From positions 4,588,001 to 4,652,000 of the forward strand of contig NC_018581.1 of the NCBI RefSeq assembly GCF_000143885.2: 64,000 bases of DNA, read 5' to 3'. The notes below the pieces were generated by a model, which did not search any database, had not been told where the DNA came from, and saw only the letters and a list, made by a program, of their open reading frames with translations. Of the stretch, positions 33,716 through 43,278 are shown piece by piece; the first letter of the stretch is position 1, and every line of letters begins with the position of its first letter. A program made the position numbers and the translations under genes. The DNA is from Gordonia sp. KTR9. Its GTDB lineage: Bacteria; Actinomycetota; Actinomycetes; Mycobacteriales; Mycobacteriaceae.

Positions 33716-36261
33716 CGGACCGGTCCTGCCGTCTCGACGGGGACGTCGAGGTCGTCGGTCGCGGGCAGGTCGACGACCATCGTGGCGCCGCCGCCCGGCG
33801 TGTCCTCGACGCCGAGCACTCCCCCGATGGCCGTGACGAACCCTTGTGCCACCGACAGCCCCAGACCCACCCCCGACGACGCACCGCTGGTGTCGCCGCC
33901 CTGGTGGAACGCCGCGAAGATCTGGTCGCGGTCCACGACCGGGAGCCCTGGTCCGTGGTCGATGATCCGGATCTCGCATCGTGGCGGGTCGGCGGGGGTC
34001 AACCGAGCGGTGACCTCCACATGCCCACCGCCGTGACGGCGCGCGTTGTCGATGAGGTTCGCCAGGGCACGCTCGAGCAACCCGGGATCGGTGTACGCCC
34101 AGGCGTGACCGAGATCGAAGGTCAGGGCCGGCTCCCGGTCGGTTCGGGCCACGGCCGCGGCGGCGCGGTGGACGACCTCGGGAAGAAAGGTCCGCTGCCG
34201 GTGCGGCCGAACCGCACCTGCGGCGAGCCGCGATGAATCCAGCAGGTTACCCACCAGCGAGGTGAGGTGGTCGACCGACTCGTCGACGGTCGCCAGCAGT
34301 TCCGCGGTGTCCTCGGGACTGAACGTGACATCGTCACTGCGCAGACTCGACACCGCGGCCTTCGCCGCGGCCAGTGGTGTCCGGAGGTCGTGGCCGACCG
34401 CTGACAACAGTGCCCGCCGAAGCTCGTCGGTGCGCGCGAGGGCTTCGGCCGTCGCCGCCTCTGCTTCCAGCGCGTGGCGTTGTACCGCGCCCGCGGCCTG
34501 CCCGGCCACGGCTGCCAGGACGCGCCGGTCCCGCGCGCCGAGCTTCGGTCCGCGCAAGAGCAGTTCGAACTTCTCACCCGGCACGACGCAGACGGTGTCG
34601 GCGTCTTCCGGCGACACCGGAGGCGACTCGCCGACGGCGGCCTCGACCACGCGGCCGGCGCGTGAGGTCCGCCGCACGACCGACACCGCGGACTGATCGT
34701 AGGTCTCCCGGAACCGCTCCAGGAGAACCGGGACGTCGGCGCCGCCGAGCACGACGCTGGAGAACAGCGCCAGCAGTTCGGCCTCGCGCGCGGCGTCCTG
34801 CGCCTGCGCCCGGCGTACCGTCGCCGAATCGACCAGCGCGGCAACCGCGATCGCGATCATCAGCATGACCAGGATGGTGATCAGGTTGTCGGGCTGGCTG
34901 ATCGTGAACGTGAACCTCGGATCGGTGAAGAAGAAGTTCAGCAGCAGACCCGAGATCACCGCCGACAGGGCTGCCGGCAGGATTCCGCCCAGCATCGACA
35001 CCGCCAGCACCGCAACGAAGTACAACGCCGACTGGCTGGCGAACCCGAGCCACGGGTCGAGCAGCTGCAGCACACCGGTGACGCCCGCGGGCACCAGCAC
35101 GGCGAAGAGCCAGCTCAACGGCCGGCGGAAACGGGTGTCCCGGATGTCCAGGCGCGACCGTCGTGACGTCTCGTCGTGGGTCACCATGTGCACGTCGATG
35201 CGGCCGCTGTCGCTGACCACCGCCGCCCCGACACCCTCGTCGAAGATCCGCTGCCACCTCGGTCGCCGTGAGGTGCCGAGGACGAGTTGGGTGGCGTTGA
35301 CCCCGCGTGCGAACTCCAACAACGTGTCCGGGATGTCGTCGCCGACGACGGTGTGAATCCGTGCCCCGAATCCCGCGGCGAGCTCTTTGAGCGCGGCGAG
35401 GTCGACCCCCACACCGGTCAACCCGTCGCCCCGGACCACGTGGACGGCCAGCAGTTCCGCGCTCGAACGCGATGCGATCCGGCTCGCGCGTCGGAGCAGC
35501 GTCGGCGATTCGGCGCCACCGGTGACGGCGACGACGACCCGCTCACGCGCTTCCCATGTCTCGGTGATGGAATGTGCCGCACGGTAATCCGCGAGCTTGT
35601 CGTCGACCTGGTCGGCCAGCCACAGCAGCGCGAGCTCGCGTAGCGCGGTGAGGTTGCCCTGCCGGAAGTAGTTGGCGAGGGCGCCGTCCACCCGTCCGCC
35701 CGGGTAGACCTTGCCCGCGGACAGGCGCTGCCGCAACGCTTGTGGATCGATGTCGACGAGTTCGATCTCGTCGGCACCGCGCACGATGTCGTCGGGCACG
35801 GTCTCCCGTTGCACCACGCCGGTGATCTGCGCGACGACGTCGTTCAGGCTCGCCAGGTGCTGGATGTTGATCGTCGAGTAGACGTCGATGCCGGCGCCGA
35901 GCAGTTCCTCGATGTCCTCCCACCGCTTGCGATTTCGAGACCCGGGGATGTTGGTGTGGGCGAGTTCGTCGACGAGCGCCACCTCCGGCCGGCGCGCCAG
36001 CACCGCGTCGAGGTCCATGTCCTCCAGTGGCGTCCCGCGGTACGACCGGCTGATGCGCGGGATCGTCTCCAAACCCTCGACGAGAGCGGCGGTGGCCACC
36101 CGGCCGTGGGATTCGACGACGCCGATCACGACATCCGTTCCCTCGTCGACGAGGGTTCGGGCTTGCGCGAGCATCTCGTAGGTCTTCCCCACTCCGGGCG
36201 CGCAACCGAGGAACACTCGCAGCTTGCCCCGTCCCTCGGGGTGTCCGGCCGCAGAGCTCAT
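33712..36261 (-). CDS. kdpD: Potassium sensor histidine kinase KdpD
   Basis: 849 residues. The N-terminal KdpD domain carries a Walker A motif GCAPGVGKTYEM and DELAHTNIPGSRNRKRWEDIEELL, followed by a universal-stress-like domain (VVAVTGGAESPTLLRRASR), four membrane segments, a GAF-like region and the kinase core. The phosphorylated histidine is in SAVGHDLRTPLAAAKAAVSSL; ATP-binding boxes include NLIDNARRHGGG and DHGPGLPV with GVGLGLSVAQGF. It senses low potassium or osmotic change and phosphorylates KdpE. It follows kdpC by 19 bases in the single leftward kdp operon. Confidence 0.97.
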   Translation of the reverse strand: MSSAAGHPEGRGKLRVFLGCAPGVGKTYEMLAQARTLVDEGTDVVIGVVESHGRVATAALVEGLETIPRISRSYRGTPLEDMDLDAVLARRPEVALVDELAHTNIPGSRNRKRWEDIEELLGAGIDVYSTINIQHLASLNDVVAQITGVVQRETVPDDIVRGADEIELVDIDPQALRQRLSAGKVYPGGRVDGALANYFRQGNLTALRELALLWLADQVDDKLADYRAAHSITETWEARERVVVAVTGGAESPTLLRRASRIASRSSAELLAVHVVRGDGLTGVGVDLAALKELAAGFGARIHTVVGDDIPDTLLEFARGVNATQLVLGTSRRPRWQRIFDEGVGAAVVSDSGRIDVHMVTHDETSRRSRLDIRDTRFRRPLSWLFAVLVPAGVTGVLQLLDPWLGFASQSALYFVAVLAVSMLGGILPAALSAVISGLLLNFFFTDPRFTFTISQPDNLITILVMLMIAIAVAALVDSATVRRAQAQDAAREAELLALFSSVVLGGADVPVLLERFRETYDQSAVSVVRRTSRAGRVVEAAVGESPPVSPEDADTVCVVPGEKFELLLRGPKLGARDRRVLAAVAGQAAGAVQRHALEAEAATAEALARTDELRRALLSAVGHDLRTPLAAAKAAVSSLRSDDVTFSPEDTAELLATVDESVDHLTSLVGNLLDSSRLAAGAVRPHRQRTFLPEVVHRAAAAVARTDREPALTFDLGHAWAYTDPGLLERALANLIDNARRHGGGHVEVTARLTPADPPRCEIRIIDHGPGLPVVDRDQIFAAFHQGGDTSGASSGVGLGLSVAQGFVTAIGGVLGVEDTPGGGATMVVDLPATDDLDVPVETAGPVR

Positions 36262-36280
36262 CGATCGATTCTAGCCTCGG

Positions 36281-36916
36281 TCACGGGGCCCGACATTCGG
36301 CCGGTGCGTGCCCCAGCGCCAGGTTCACCTCGAGGACGTTCACGCGGGGCTGACCGAGGAACCCCCACTGCCTGCCCTGCGTGGAGGCGTCGATGATTCC
36401 CCGGATGTCGGCCGGCGTACGACGGTTCTCGCGGGCCAGCCGGGCAACCTGTAGCTCGGCGTATTCGGGACTGATGTGCGGGTCGAGTCCCGATCCCGAC
36501 CCGGTCACCGCGTCGGCGGGCACCGCGGACGGCGCCACCTTCTCCCGCTCTGCGATCAGCGCTCGACGCGCGGTGACGTTCGTCAGCAGGACCTCGCTGT
36601 TGGGCCCCTGGTTGGACGCCGCCGACGCCGACGGGTCGCCGGTCGCCATCGGCTCGCCCGGGGCACCCAGGACCCGGGCATGCAGGTACGGGTCGGGCGC
36701 ACCCGGTTGGACCAGGGGATCGACGCCGATCAGCGTGGACCCGACGGGACAGCCCGCGGCGTCGGAGACCTGCGAGCCCTCCGCGCCGTCGGTGTTCACT
36801 CGCGAGACCGCCCACACCGCAGCGGGATAGGCGACCCCCAGGATCAGCGTGAGACCCAGGATCATGCCTGCGGCGGCGACACATTGCCGGACGAAGCCGG
36901 ACCAGATCGTGTTCAT
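36281..36916 (-). CDS. kdpC: Potassium-transporting ATPase subunit C
   Basis: 211 residues with one N-terminal membrane helix (AAAGMILGLTLILGVAYPAAVWAV) and an extracytoplasmic domain with the conserved NTDGAEGSQ, TGSGSGLDPHISPEYAELQ and GRQWGFLGQPRVNVLEVN segments. KdpC stabilises the KdpFABC complex and enhances ATP affinity of KdpB. ATG at 36916, four bases after the kdpB stop. Slightly longer than the 190-residue E. coli protein. Confidence 0.97.
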   Translation of the reverse strand: MNTIWSGFVRQCVAAAGMILGLTLILGVAYPAAVWAVSRVNTDGAEGSQVSDAAGCPVGSTLIGVDPLVQPGAPDPYLHARVLGAPGEPMATGDPSASAASNQGPNSEVLLTNVTARRALIAEREKVAPSAVPADAVTGSGSGLDPHISPEYAELQVARLARENRRTPADIRGIIDASTQGRQWGFLGQPRVNVLEVNLALGHAPAECRAP

Positions 36917-36920
36917 GGAG

Positions 36921-39065
36921 TCATCCCATTCCCGGAAGTAGTCGAACGACGAGATCGATCAGCCAGATGCCGACGAACGGGGTGATGACCCCGCCGACCC
37001 CGTACAGGAGTAGGTTGCGGCCCAACAACTTCGACGCCGAGTCCCGCCGGTAGCGCACCCCGCGCAACGACAGCGGGATCAGTGCCACGATGATCAGCGC
37101 ATTGAAGATCACCGCCGAGACGATGGCCGACTGCGCCGAATGCAGGCCCATGATGTTGAGGGCGTCGAGCTGCGGGTAGACGGCGGTGAACATCGCGGGG
37201 AGGATCGCGAAGTACTTCGCGAGATCATTGGCCAGGGAGAACGTCGTCAGGGCACCCCGGGTGATGAGCAACTGCTTGCCGATGCCGACGACCTCGATGA
37301 GTTTCGTCGGATCGGAGTCGAGGTCCACCATGTTGCCGGCTTCCTTGGCCGCCGACGTCCCCGTGTTCATCGCCAGCCCCACGTCGGCCTGCGCCAGTGC
37401 GGGCGCGTCGTTGGTGCCGTCACCGGTCATCGCGACCAGGCGCCCGGCGGCCTGCTCGGAGCGGATGAGGTCGAGCTTCTGCTCGGGCGTGGCCTCGGCG
37501 ACGAAATCGTCGACGCCGGCCTCGGTCGCGATGGCCCGGGCGGTGAGCGGATTGTCGCCGGTGACCATCACGGTGCGGATGCCCATCGCGCGCAGCTGCG
37601 CGAAACGTGTTGTCATTCCCGGCTTCACCACATCGGACAGGGCGATCACACCCATGACCTCGGCCGGTTCCCCGGCGGCGCGGACGCCGACCACCAGCGG
37701 TGTCCCACCCGCCGACGACACCCGTTCCACGTCGGCGGCGACGGTGTCGTCGACCGTCCCCTCCCCGGCCGTGACCCATCGGGTGACCGCGTCGGCGGCG
37801 CCTTTGCGGTACTCGACGAGGATGCCGTCGGTCGGCGAGTCCACCCCGCTCATCCGGGTCTGGGCGGTGAACGGGACGATCGTGTCGTGTGCTCGGTCCG
37901 AGCTCACTCCCCCGTCCGGCGCGATCCCGTAAGCGGACCGGCAGAGGTCGACGATGCTGCGTCCCTCGGGTGTGTCGTCGGCGAGGCTGCATCGGTGGGC
38001 GACCCGCGCCAGTTCGTCGACGGGGACTCCCGGCGCCGGGTACAGGTCGGTGGCTCGACGGTTGCCGTAGGTGATCGTCCCGGTCTTGTCCATCAGCAGG
38101 GTGTCGATGTCGCCGGCGGCCTCCACCGCGCGCCCCGACATCGCCAGTACGTTGCGCTGCACCAGACGATCCATGCCGGCGATGCCGATCGAGCTGAGCA
38201 GGGCGCCGATGGTCGTCGGTATGAGGCACACGAGCAACGCGATCAGCTTCACCGGGTCGGGCGACTGTCCGGCGTACTCCTGCATCGGCGCGACGGCCAC
38301 CACCGCGAGCAGGAAGATCACCGTCAGGCTCGTCAACAGGATGTCGAGAGCGATCTCGTTGGGGGTCTTCTTGCGGGCCGCCCCCTCGACGAGCGCGATC
38401 ATCCGGTCGACAAAGGTCTCTCCCGGGGTGGTGGTGATCCGGACGACGATGCGGTCGGAGAGCACCACGGTTCCACCGGTGACCGCCGATCGGTCCCCAC
38501 CGGACTCGCGGACGACCGGCGCCGACTCGCCGGTGATCGCCGACTCGTCCACGGTGGCGATCCCGTCCACGACGTCACCGTCACCGGCGATGATCTCGCC
38601 GGCCTCGACCACGACGAGGTCGCCGATCCGCAGGTCGCTGCCGGCGACCTCCTCGGTCGTCCCGGTACCGGCGAGGTCGTCGTCGGCACACAGCCGACGA
38701 GCGACCGTGTCGCGCTTGACCTTCCGCAGACTGTCGGCCTGCGCCCGTCCACGCCCCTCGGCGACGGACTCGGCGAGGTTGGCGAACAGGACGGTGAACC
38801 ACAGCCAGGCGGCAACGGTCCAGCTGAACCAAGACGGACGCACCACCGCGAGCACGGTGGTGACGACGGCTCCGAGGAACACGACGAACATCACCGGATT
38901 CCGGGCCTGATCTCGCGGGTCGAGCTTCCGTATGGCGAGCGGCATCGACGTCACCAGGGAGCGGACGTCGAAGGCTCCTCGCGACACCAGCGCCGATCCC
39001 GGTTCGTCGGAGTCCTCGACGCGCCGCTTCGCGGGTTCGTCGGTCGAGATGAGTTGAGTGGTCAC
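36921..39065 (-). CDS. kdpB: Potassium-transporting ATPase ATP-binding subunit B
   Basis: 714-residue P-type ATPase. The phosphorylated Asp is in [14 protein letters not shown]; other motifs are [20 protein letters not shown] and [24 protein letters not shown]. It drives K+ import through KdpA. GTG start at 39065 overlaps the kdpA stop (GTGA), so the subunits are translationally coupled. All catalytic motifs are intact. Confidence 0.98.
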   Translation of the reverse strand: MTTQLISTDEPAKRRVEDSDEPGSALVSRGAFDVRSLVTSMPLAIRKLDPRDQARNPVMFVVFLGAVVTTVLAVVRPSWFSWTVAAWLWFTVLFANLAESVAEGRGRAQADSLRKVKRDTVARRLCADDDLAGTGTTEEVAGSDLRIGDLVVVEAGEIIAGDGDVVDGIATVDESAITGESAPVVRESGGDRSAVTGGTVVLSDRIVVRITTTPGETFVDRMIALVEGAARKKTPNEIALDILLTSLTVIFLLAVVAVAPMQEYAGQSPDPVKLIALLVCLIPTTIGALLSSIGIAGMDRLVQRNVLAMSGRAVEAAGDIDTLLMDKTGTITYGNRRATDLYPAPGVPVDELARVAHRCSLADDTPEGRSIVDLCRSAYGIAPDGGVSSDRAHDTIVPFTAQTRMSGVDSPTDGILVEYRKGAADAVTRWVTAGEGTVDDTVAADVERVSSAGGTPLVVGVRAAGEPAEVMGVIALSDVVKPGMTTRFAQLRAMGIRTVMVTGDNPLTARAIATEAGVDDFVAEATPEQKLDLIRSEQAAGRLVAMTGDGTNDAPALAQADVGLAMNTGTSAAKEAGNMVDLDSDPTKLIEVVGIGKQLLITRGALTTFSLANDLAKYFAILPAMFTAVYPQLDALNIMGLHSAQSAIVSAVIFNALIIVALIPLSLRGVRYRRDSASKLLGRNLLLYGVGGVITPFVGIWLIDLVVRLLPGMG

Positions 39066-40894
39066 AGCAGTGCCTCGGCGATCGGTCCCAGCGCCATGGC
39101 CGGGAAGAAGGTGAGTCCGGCGACGAGCACGATGGTCGCGGCCAGAAGGAATCCGAACAGGAACCCGGAGGTGGGCAGCGTCGAACGCGTGTCCGGCTCC
39201 ACGGCATTCGGGGCGGTGCCGGCGGGGGCAGGCAGGACTGCGGTTGTCGTTGGGTCGTCGCTGTTCACGGCACCGGCAACGGGCGAAACAGCAACGGGCG
39301 AAACGGCAACGGGCGAGGCGGTACCGGTGCTCGTGCCACCGCCGCGTGGGGTCTGGCGTGCCAGGAGGCCGGCGAGCGCGAGCACGAGCACGATGGGCAG
39401 GAATCGGCCCAGGAGCATCGCGATGCCGAGGGAGGCCTGGAACCAGTCACCGGTCGCCGTGAGGCCGCCGAAGGCGCTGCCGTTGTTGTTGGCTGCCGAG
39501 GCATACGCGTAGAGGACTTCGCTGAACCCGTGGATCGAACCCGGGCTGCCCGGATCCCCACTGTTGCCCTGCGCGTCGGTCGTCGAACCCAGGATCATGG
39601 AGATCCCGGCCCCGGTCAGCACCAGTGCCGGCATCACCAGCACGTACAGCGCGGCCATCGTGATCTCGTGCTGCCCGATGCGCTTGCCGAGGAAGGCCGG
39701 CGAGCGTCCGACGAGCAGACCGCCGACGAAGACGGTGATCATCGCCATCACGAGAATGCCGTACAGACCCGATCCCACCCCGCCGGGCGCGACCTCGCCG
39801 AGAAGCATGTTCCACAGGACGGCGCCGCCGCCTACCGCGGAGAAGCTGTCGTGCGCGGAGTTCACCGCGCCGGTCGACGTGCCGGTGGTCGAGACCGCGA
39901 ACAGTGCCGATCCGGGAATCCCGAATCGGACCTCCTTGCCTTCCATCATGGCCCCGGCGGCCGCGGAAGCGCTTCCGGCGGTGCGGGTCTCGAAGGCCCA
40001 CACGAGCGTGAGCATCAGCGACCAGATCGCGGCCATCACGGCGAGCAACGTCAGGCCCTGCCGCCGGTCGCCGACCAGCGTCCCGTACGTGCGCGTCAGG
40101 CAGACCGGGATCAGCAGGAGTGCGACGATCTCCAGGAGGTTCGACAGCGGCGTGGGGTTCGAGAACGGGTGCGCCGAGTTCACCGACAGGGTGCCACCAC
40201 CGTTGGTGCCGAGTTCCTTGATGGCCTCCTGGGAGGCGAACGGACCGACCACGCTCCGCGCATCGGCTCCGTCGAGGGTGGTCCAGCCGAATCCGGAGTG
40301 CCAGGACTGCACCAGACCCTGGGTGATCAGCAGTGTCGCCAGGACGAGACTGAGCGGCAACAGAATTCGGATCGACCCACGCACGAGATCCACCCAGAAG
40401 TTCCCGATCTCACCGGTTCCGCGTCGGCTCATGATGCCGCGGATGACGGCCATCGCGACCGCCATGCCCACCGCCGCAGAGACGAAGTTCTGGACGGCGA
40501 ACCCGATCATCTGCGTCAAGTTGCTCATCACCACTTCGGGCGAGAAGGACTGCCAATTGGTGTTGCTCACAAAGGAGATCGCGGTGTTGAACGCCATCGA
40601 CGGGGACACGCCCGGTTTGCCGTCGGACCACGGCAGGACCCCCTGGAGTCGCTGCAGAAGGTAGACGACGAGGAACGAGATCAACGAGAAGCCCAGTACC
40701 GCCAGGGCGTATCCCGTCGAAGTCTGTTCGCGGCTGGGGTCCACGCGCGCCATCCGGTAGAGGACGCGCTCGACGCGTAGGTCCTTCCCACCGGCGTACA
40801 CGCGTGCCATGTAGTCGCCCAACGGGACGTATGCCACGGCAAGGATCGTCACGAGCGCGACCACCTGGAGCAGCCCCGCAACAGTTGTGTTCAC
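39062..40894 (-). CDS. kdpA: Potassium-transporting ATPase channel-like subunit A
   Basis: 610 residues, about ten membrane segments, with four pore-loop repeats of the K+ transporter superfamily ([43 protein letters not shown], and [12 protein letters not shown]), each with the selectivity-filter-like Gly. It binds and passes K+. The loop near residues 535-575 holds an unusual low-complexity stretch of [12 protein letters not shown] repeats (plus-strand about 39,250-39,310), which is longer than in most homologues as I recall. GTG start at 40894, three bases after the kdpF stop. Confidence 0.97.
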   Translation of the reverse strand: MNTTVAGLLQVVALVTILAVAYVPLGDYMARVYAGGKDLRVERVLYRMARVDPSREQTSTGYALAVLGFSLISFLVVYLLQRLQGVLPWSDGKPGVSPSMAFNTAISFVSNTNWQSFSPEVVMSNLTQMIGFAVQNFVSAAVGMAVAMAVIRGIMSRRGTGEIGNFWVDLVRGSIRILLPLSLVLATLLITQGLVQSWHSGFGWTTLDGADARSVVGPFASQEAIKELGTNGGGTLSVNSAHPFSNPTPLSNLLEIVALLLIPVCLTRTYGTLVGDRRQGLTLLAVMAAIWSLMLTLVWAFETRTAGSASAAAGAMMEGKEVRFGIPGSALFAVSTTGTSTGAVNSAHDSFSAVGGGAVLWNMLLGEVAPGGVGSGLYGILVMAMITVFVGGLLVGRSPAFLGKRIGQHEITMAALYVLVMPALVLTGAGISMILGSTTDAQGNSGDPGSPGSIHGFSEVLYAYASAANNNGSAFGGLTATGDWFQASLGIAMLLGRFLPIVLVLALAGLLARQTPRGGGTSTGTASPVAVSPVAVSPVAGAVNSDDPTTTAVLPAPAGTAPNAVEPDTRSTLPTSGFLFGFLLAATIVLVAGLTFFPAMALGPIAEALL

Positions 40895-40897
40895 CGA

Positions 40898-40996
40898 TCA
40901 GAACCTCTCCGGGAACACGAGCGCACCGAGGAGGAACAGGACCGTCGCGGCCGCGAGCGCCAGCAGCACGACGTTGATCACCCCGTCGGCGGTCAC
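40898..40996 (-). CDS. kdpF: Potassium-transporting ATPase subunit F (small)
   Basis: A 32-residue single-helix protein, MTADGVINVVLLALAAATVL followed by FLLGALVFPERF. The ending FPERF is typical of actinobacterial KdpF (general form YPERF). KdpF stabilises the KdpFABC complex. The GTG at 40996 has an AGGAC ribosome site and overlaps the stop of the upstream small ORF (GTGA). It ends three bases before kdpA. It is too short for standard ORF cut-offs and easily missed. Confidence 0.92.
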   Translation of the reverse strand: MTADGVINVVLLALAAATVLFLLGALVFPERF

Positions 40997-41085
40997 GACT
41001 TGGTCCTGACATCGAGAGCACGCACGGCCAGCACACACAGGGCGAACCCCGCGATCGCCAGCAGCACGTAGACGAGGTCCGCCAC
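40993..41085 (-). CDS. Small membrane protein ORF at the head of the kdp operon
   Basis: A 30-residue ORF encoding MADLVYVLLAIAGFALCVLA then VRALDVRTKS: one hydrophobic helix with a basic C-terminus, like KdpF in size. The GTG at 41085 has a GGAGAG site eight bases upstream; a GTG at 41094 is an alternative. Its TGA overlaps the kdpF GTG by four bases, so translation of kdpF appears coupled to it. I recall similar unannotated or hypothetical short ORFs before kdpF in other actinobacteria. Function unknown; a second small Kdp subunit or a leader ORF are both possible. Confidence 0.75.
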   Translation of the reverse strand: MADLVYVLLAIAGFALCVLAVRALDVRTKS

Positions 41086-41250
41086 GAGAGTCACTCTCCG
41101 ATCACTTCGACATCCACCCGTTCGGTGGCCTCATCGAAGGATCACGCAGCCCCAGGGTCCGCGGGAGAGTCCTTAACGCATTCCATACGCGGACCGCGCG
41201 GTTATTGACGTCGCGTTGACGACGCGCTCGACCCGCCCGGTCGTGAAGTT

Positions 41251-41646
41251 CTACGCCCCAGGCGTGATCACGATCCCGACGCTGCCGTGCTTGCCGCGGC
41301 GGATCTTGCTGCCGAAGATGCTGATCTTGCCGAGGAGTCCGTACTTGCGAGCGATCGCCTGCTTCACGCGGTCGCTGCCGGCCTCGTCGAGCACCTCGGC
41401 GGTACCGCTGACTGGTGCGCCGAAGGTCTTGTTTCCCCGCACATCACAGGCCTGCACGACCACACGGGGGTCGCGCCGCAGACGCTTGACCTTCCACGAG
41501 TCCGCGACGGTCCACATGACCAGGCGGTCGCCGTCGAGCGCCGCCCACAACGGTGAGGTCACCGGGGTTCCGTCCTTGCGGTAGGTCGTCAGGTTCACGT
41601 ACTTGGCGGTGCCTGCTTCGCCGAATGTCGCCGCGCTCGAGGTCAT
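41251..41646 (-). CDS. PPOX-class F420-dependent oxidoreductase
   Basis: 131 residues of the split-barrel flavin/deazaflavin reductase fold (FDOR-B/PPOX class). Features are AKYVNLTTYRKDGTPVTSPLWAALDGDRLVMWT, then SWKVKRLRRDPRVVVQACDVRG and a closing KHGSVGIVI. Related actinobacterial proteins use F420H2 to reduce small unsaturated substrates. Cofactor choice is inferred from the family. The ATG overlaps the stop of the second EutA-like gene, so they form a two-gene unit behind a GntR-type palindrome. It may reduce an intermediate of that pathway. Confidence 0.85.
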   Translation of the reverse strand: MTSSAATFGEAGTAKYVNLTTYRKDGTPVTSPLWAALDGDRLVMWTVADSWKVKRLRRDPRVVVQACDVRGNKTFGAPVSGTAEVLDEAGSDRVKQAIARKYGLLGKISIFGSKIRRGKHGSVGIVITPGA

Positions 41647-42389
41647 GCGGCAATGCTACGGGCAAACAGTGCCTGCGCATGGCCGCTCGACGAGCCTGCG
41701 GGCCTGGTGAATTCTCCGAGAACCCCGGCGTCGCGGAGGGTCGCCCAGGCGGTGACCTGGTTCGCCGACAGGACCGGCTTGCCGAGCTCGTCTTCGAGGC
41801 CGGCGAGGATGTCGTAGGTCCACAGGTTGGTGCAGGACACGAAGATGGCATCGGCGTCGGGATGGTCCGCGGCCCGGATGAGATCGGCGGTCACGTGGTA
41901 CGGGATCGTCCAGATCTCGTGGTCTCGACCGAGTCCGGCCTGCGCCACGACGCTCCGGCCGGACTCGGCGAGGAAGTCACACAGCAATCCGGTGAGAGCC
42001 GCAGTGTACGGGGTGGCGACGGAGAGCGTGCCGATGTCCAGCGCGTCGAGTGCGCGGATCAATGCCTCGGAGGTCGTCACCGCCCGGTCGGCACCGGCCG
42101 CGACCATGCAGTTCGAGATCTCGAGCGCACCGGCCATCCCGTAGACGAAGCTGCCCGACGCACAGGCGTAGCCGAACGCACGCGGTCGAACCGACGACAC
42201 GGCTCGCACCGCAGCGGCGATCTCGGCGTGATTGTTCAGGTCGCGACACAGTTCGACGTCGACCGGCGCGTCGATGAACCCGGTGCGGGTGAAATACAAC
42301 GACGCCGAATCCGGCATCCATCGCCACAGCTCACGGTCGAGAGCCATGTCGAACGGACACACCATCCCGATGCCGATCTGGGCCGTCAT
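41643..42389 (-). CDS. EutA/maleate isomerase-family protein (copy 2)
   Basis: 248 residues from ATG at 42389; an in-frame ATG at 42407 would add six residues. Asp/Glu racemase superfamily fold. Unlike copy 1 both catalytic cysteines are present: Cys76 in YACASGSFVYG and Cys186 in FVSCTNLWTYD, as in maleate cis-trans isomerase and hydantoin racemase. It may thus be an active isomerase or racemase. It overlaps the downstream PPOX gene by four bases. The ATTGT-CT-ACAAT palindrome lies 25 bases upstream and overlaps the tag stop codon, linking this unit to the GntR regulon 13-27 kb away. Confidence 0.84.
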   Translation of the reverse strand: MTAQIGIGMVCPFDMALDRELWRWMPDSASLYFTRTGFIDAPVDVELCRDLNNHAEIAAAVRAVSSVRPRAFGYACASGSFVYGMAGALEISNCMVAAGADRAVTTSEALIRALDALDIGTLSVATPYTAALTGLLCDFLAESGRSVVAQAGLGRDHEIWTIPYHVTADLIRAADHPDADAIFVSCTNLWTYDILAGLEDELGKPVLSANQVTAWATLRDAGVLGEFTRPAGSSSGHAQALFARSIAA

Positions 42390-42413
42390 GCAGGGATGAT
42401 GACACATTGTCGG

Positions 42414-42425
42414 ATTGTCTACAAT
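42414..42425 (-). promoter_or_regulatory. GntR-type operator upstream of EutA-like copy 2
   Basis: ATTGT (42414-42418), CT, ACAAT (42421-42425): same core as the sites at 15451 and 29283. It lies 25 bases before the EutA-like ATG on the minus strand and contains the TAG stop codon of the upstream tag gene. A partial copy CATTGTCGG lies at 42406. Confidence 0.65.
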
Positions 42426-43024
42426 TTCTGTGGGTGCGCGTCCCGCAGCGCCGCGTCCACCTCCGCACGGATCACGCAGCCGTATGCGTGGTCGTTCACC
42501 ATCCCCGTCGCCTGCATGAGGGCGAACATCGTCGTCGGACCGACGAACCGCCAGCCGCGTTTCTTCAAGTCCTTCGACAACGCGACCGACTCGGGCGAGG
42601 TCGTCATCGAGCCCGGCACATGGTCCCCGCTCGGCGCGTGACCCCAGAAGTACGACTCCAACGACCCGTGCTCATCGATGAGTTCGACGGCGCGTCGTGC
42701 ATTGTTGATCGACGCCTCGATCTTGCCGCGGTGCCGGATGATGCCGGCGTCGCCGAGCAGCCGGGTGACGTCGGCATCGGTGAACCGTGCCACCTGCTCG
42801 ATGTCGAATCCGGCGAACGCCGCACGGAAGTTGTCCCGCTTCATCAGGATGGTCCGCCAGCTCAGCCCTGACTGGAAACCTTCGAGGCAGACGCGTTCGA
42901 ACAACGCCGTGTCGCCCGCGACCGGGAAACCCCACTCCGTGTCGTGGTAGGTGGTCTCCGGCTCGCGCGCCGCCCACGAGCAGCGCGCCCGGCCGTCGGC
43001 GATCGTTATCGTGTCGTCAGGCAT
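42419..43024 (-). CDS. tag: DNA-3-methyladenine glycosylase I
   Basis: 201 residues. TagI removes 3-methyladenine from alkylated DNA in base-excision repair. The zinc ligands are visible: Cys in RCSWAA and His in YHDTEWG near the N-terminus, His and Cys in NDHAYGCVIR near the C-terminus. The active-site region FQSGLSWRTILMKRDNF and GWRFVGPTTMFALMQATGMVNDH are typical. ATG at 43024 is preferred over an upstream ATG at 43069 because it gives the usual N-terminus. Its stop lies inside the operator of the next gene. Confidence 0.95.
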   Translation of the reverse strand: MPDDTITIADGRARCSWAAREPETTYHDTEWGFPVAGDTALFERVCLEGFQSGLSWRTILMKRDNFRAAFAGFDIEQVARFTDADVTRLLGDAGIIRHRGKIEASINNARRAVELIDEHGSLESYFWGHAPSGDHVPGSMTTSPESVALSKDLKKRGWRFVGPTTMFALMQATGMVNDHAYGCVIRAEVDAALRDAHPQKL

Positions 43025-43278
43025 GCATGTCCCTCTCGTCGCGAGGAGGCTACTCCGCGACGCCGACATCCCTGCTCATCGCCGGTATGAGGCCTCGATC
43101 GCCACCGTTATCTCACCGTTACCAAGCATTGCGAATCCATCCCGTTGTGTCTCGCGATGATCACTTCCGACGGTGGCCCGCCTAGCGTTGGACACATCGC
43201 ATCGCAGGACACCCCGGGCAGTGATCGCCGGAGCGGACTCCGAGAGCGTCACCAACATCTGCGGCAAGGAGCTTCGTG

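Noticed and set aside
39240-39320. Short tandem repeat as a possible mobile or CRISPR-like element
   Set aside because: It is in frame inside kdpA and encodes a Ser-Pro-Val-Ala low-complexity loop; no spacer structure.
37140-39512. 790-residue plus-strand frame opposite kdpB/kdpA
   Set aside because: Antisense shadow of kdpB; rich in Asp/His/Arg/Gly with no domain.
43137-43165. SigK autoregulated promoter (CCATCC with spaced -10)
   Set aside because: No CCGAAT-like -10 at 16-17 bases after CCATCC.
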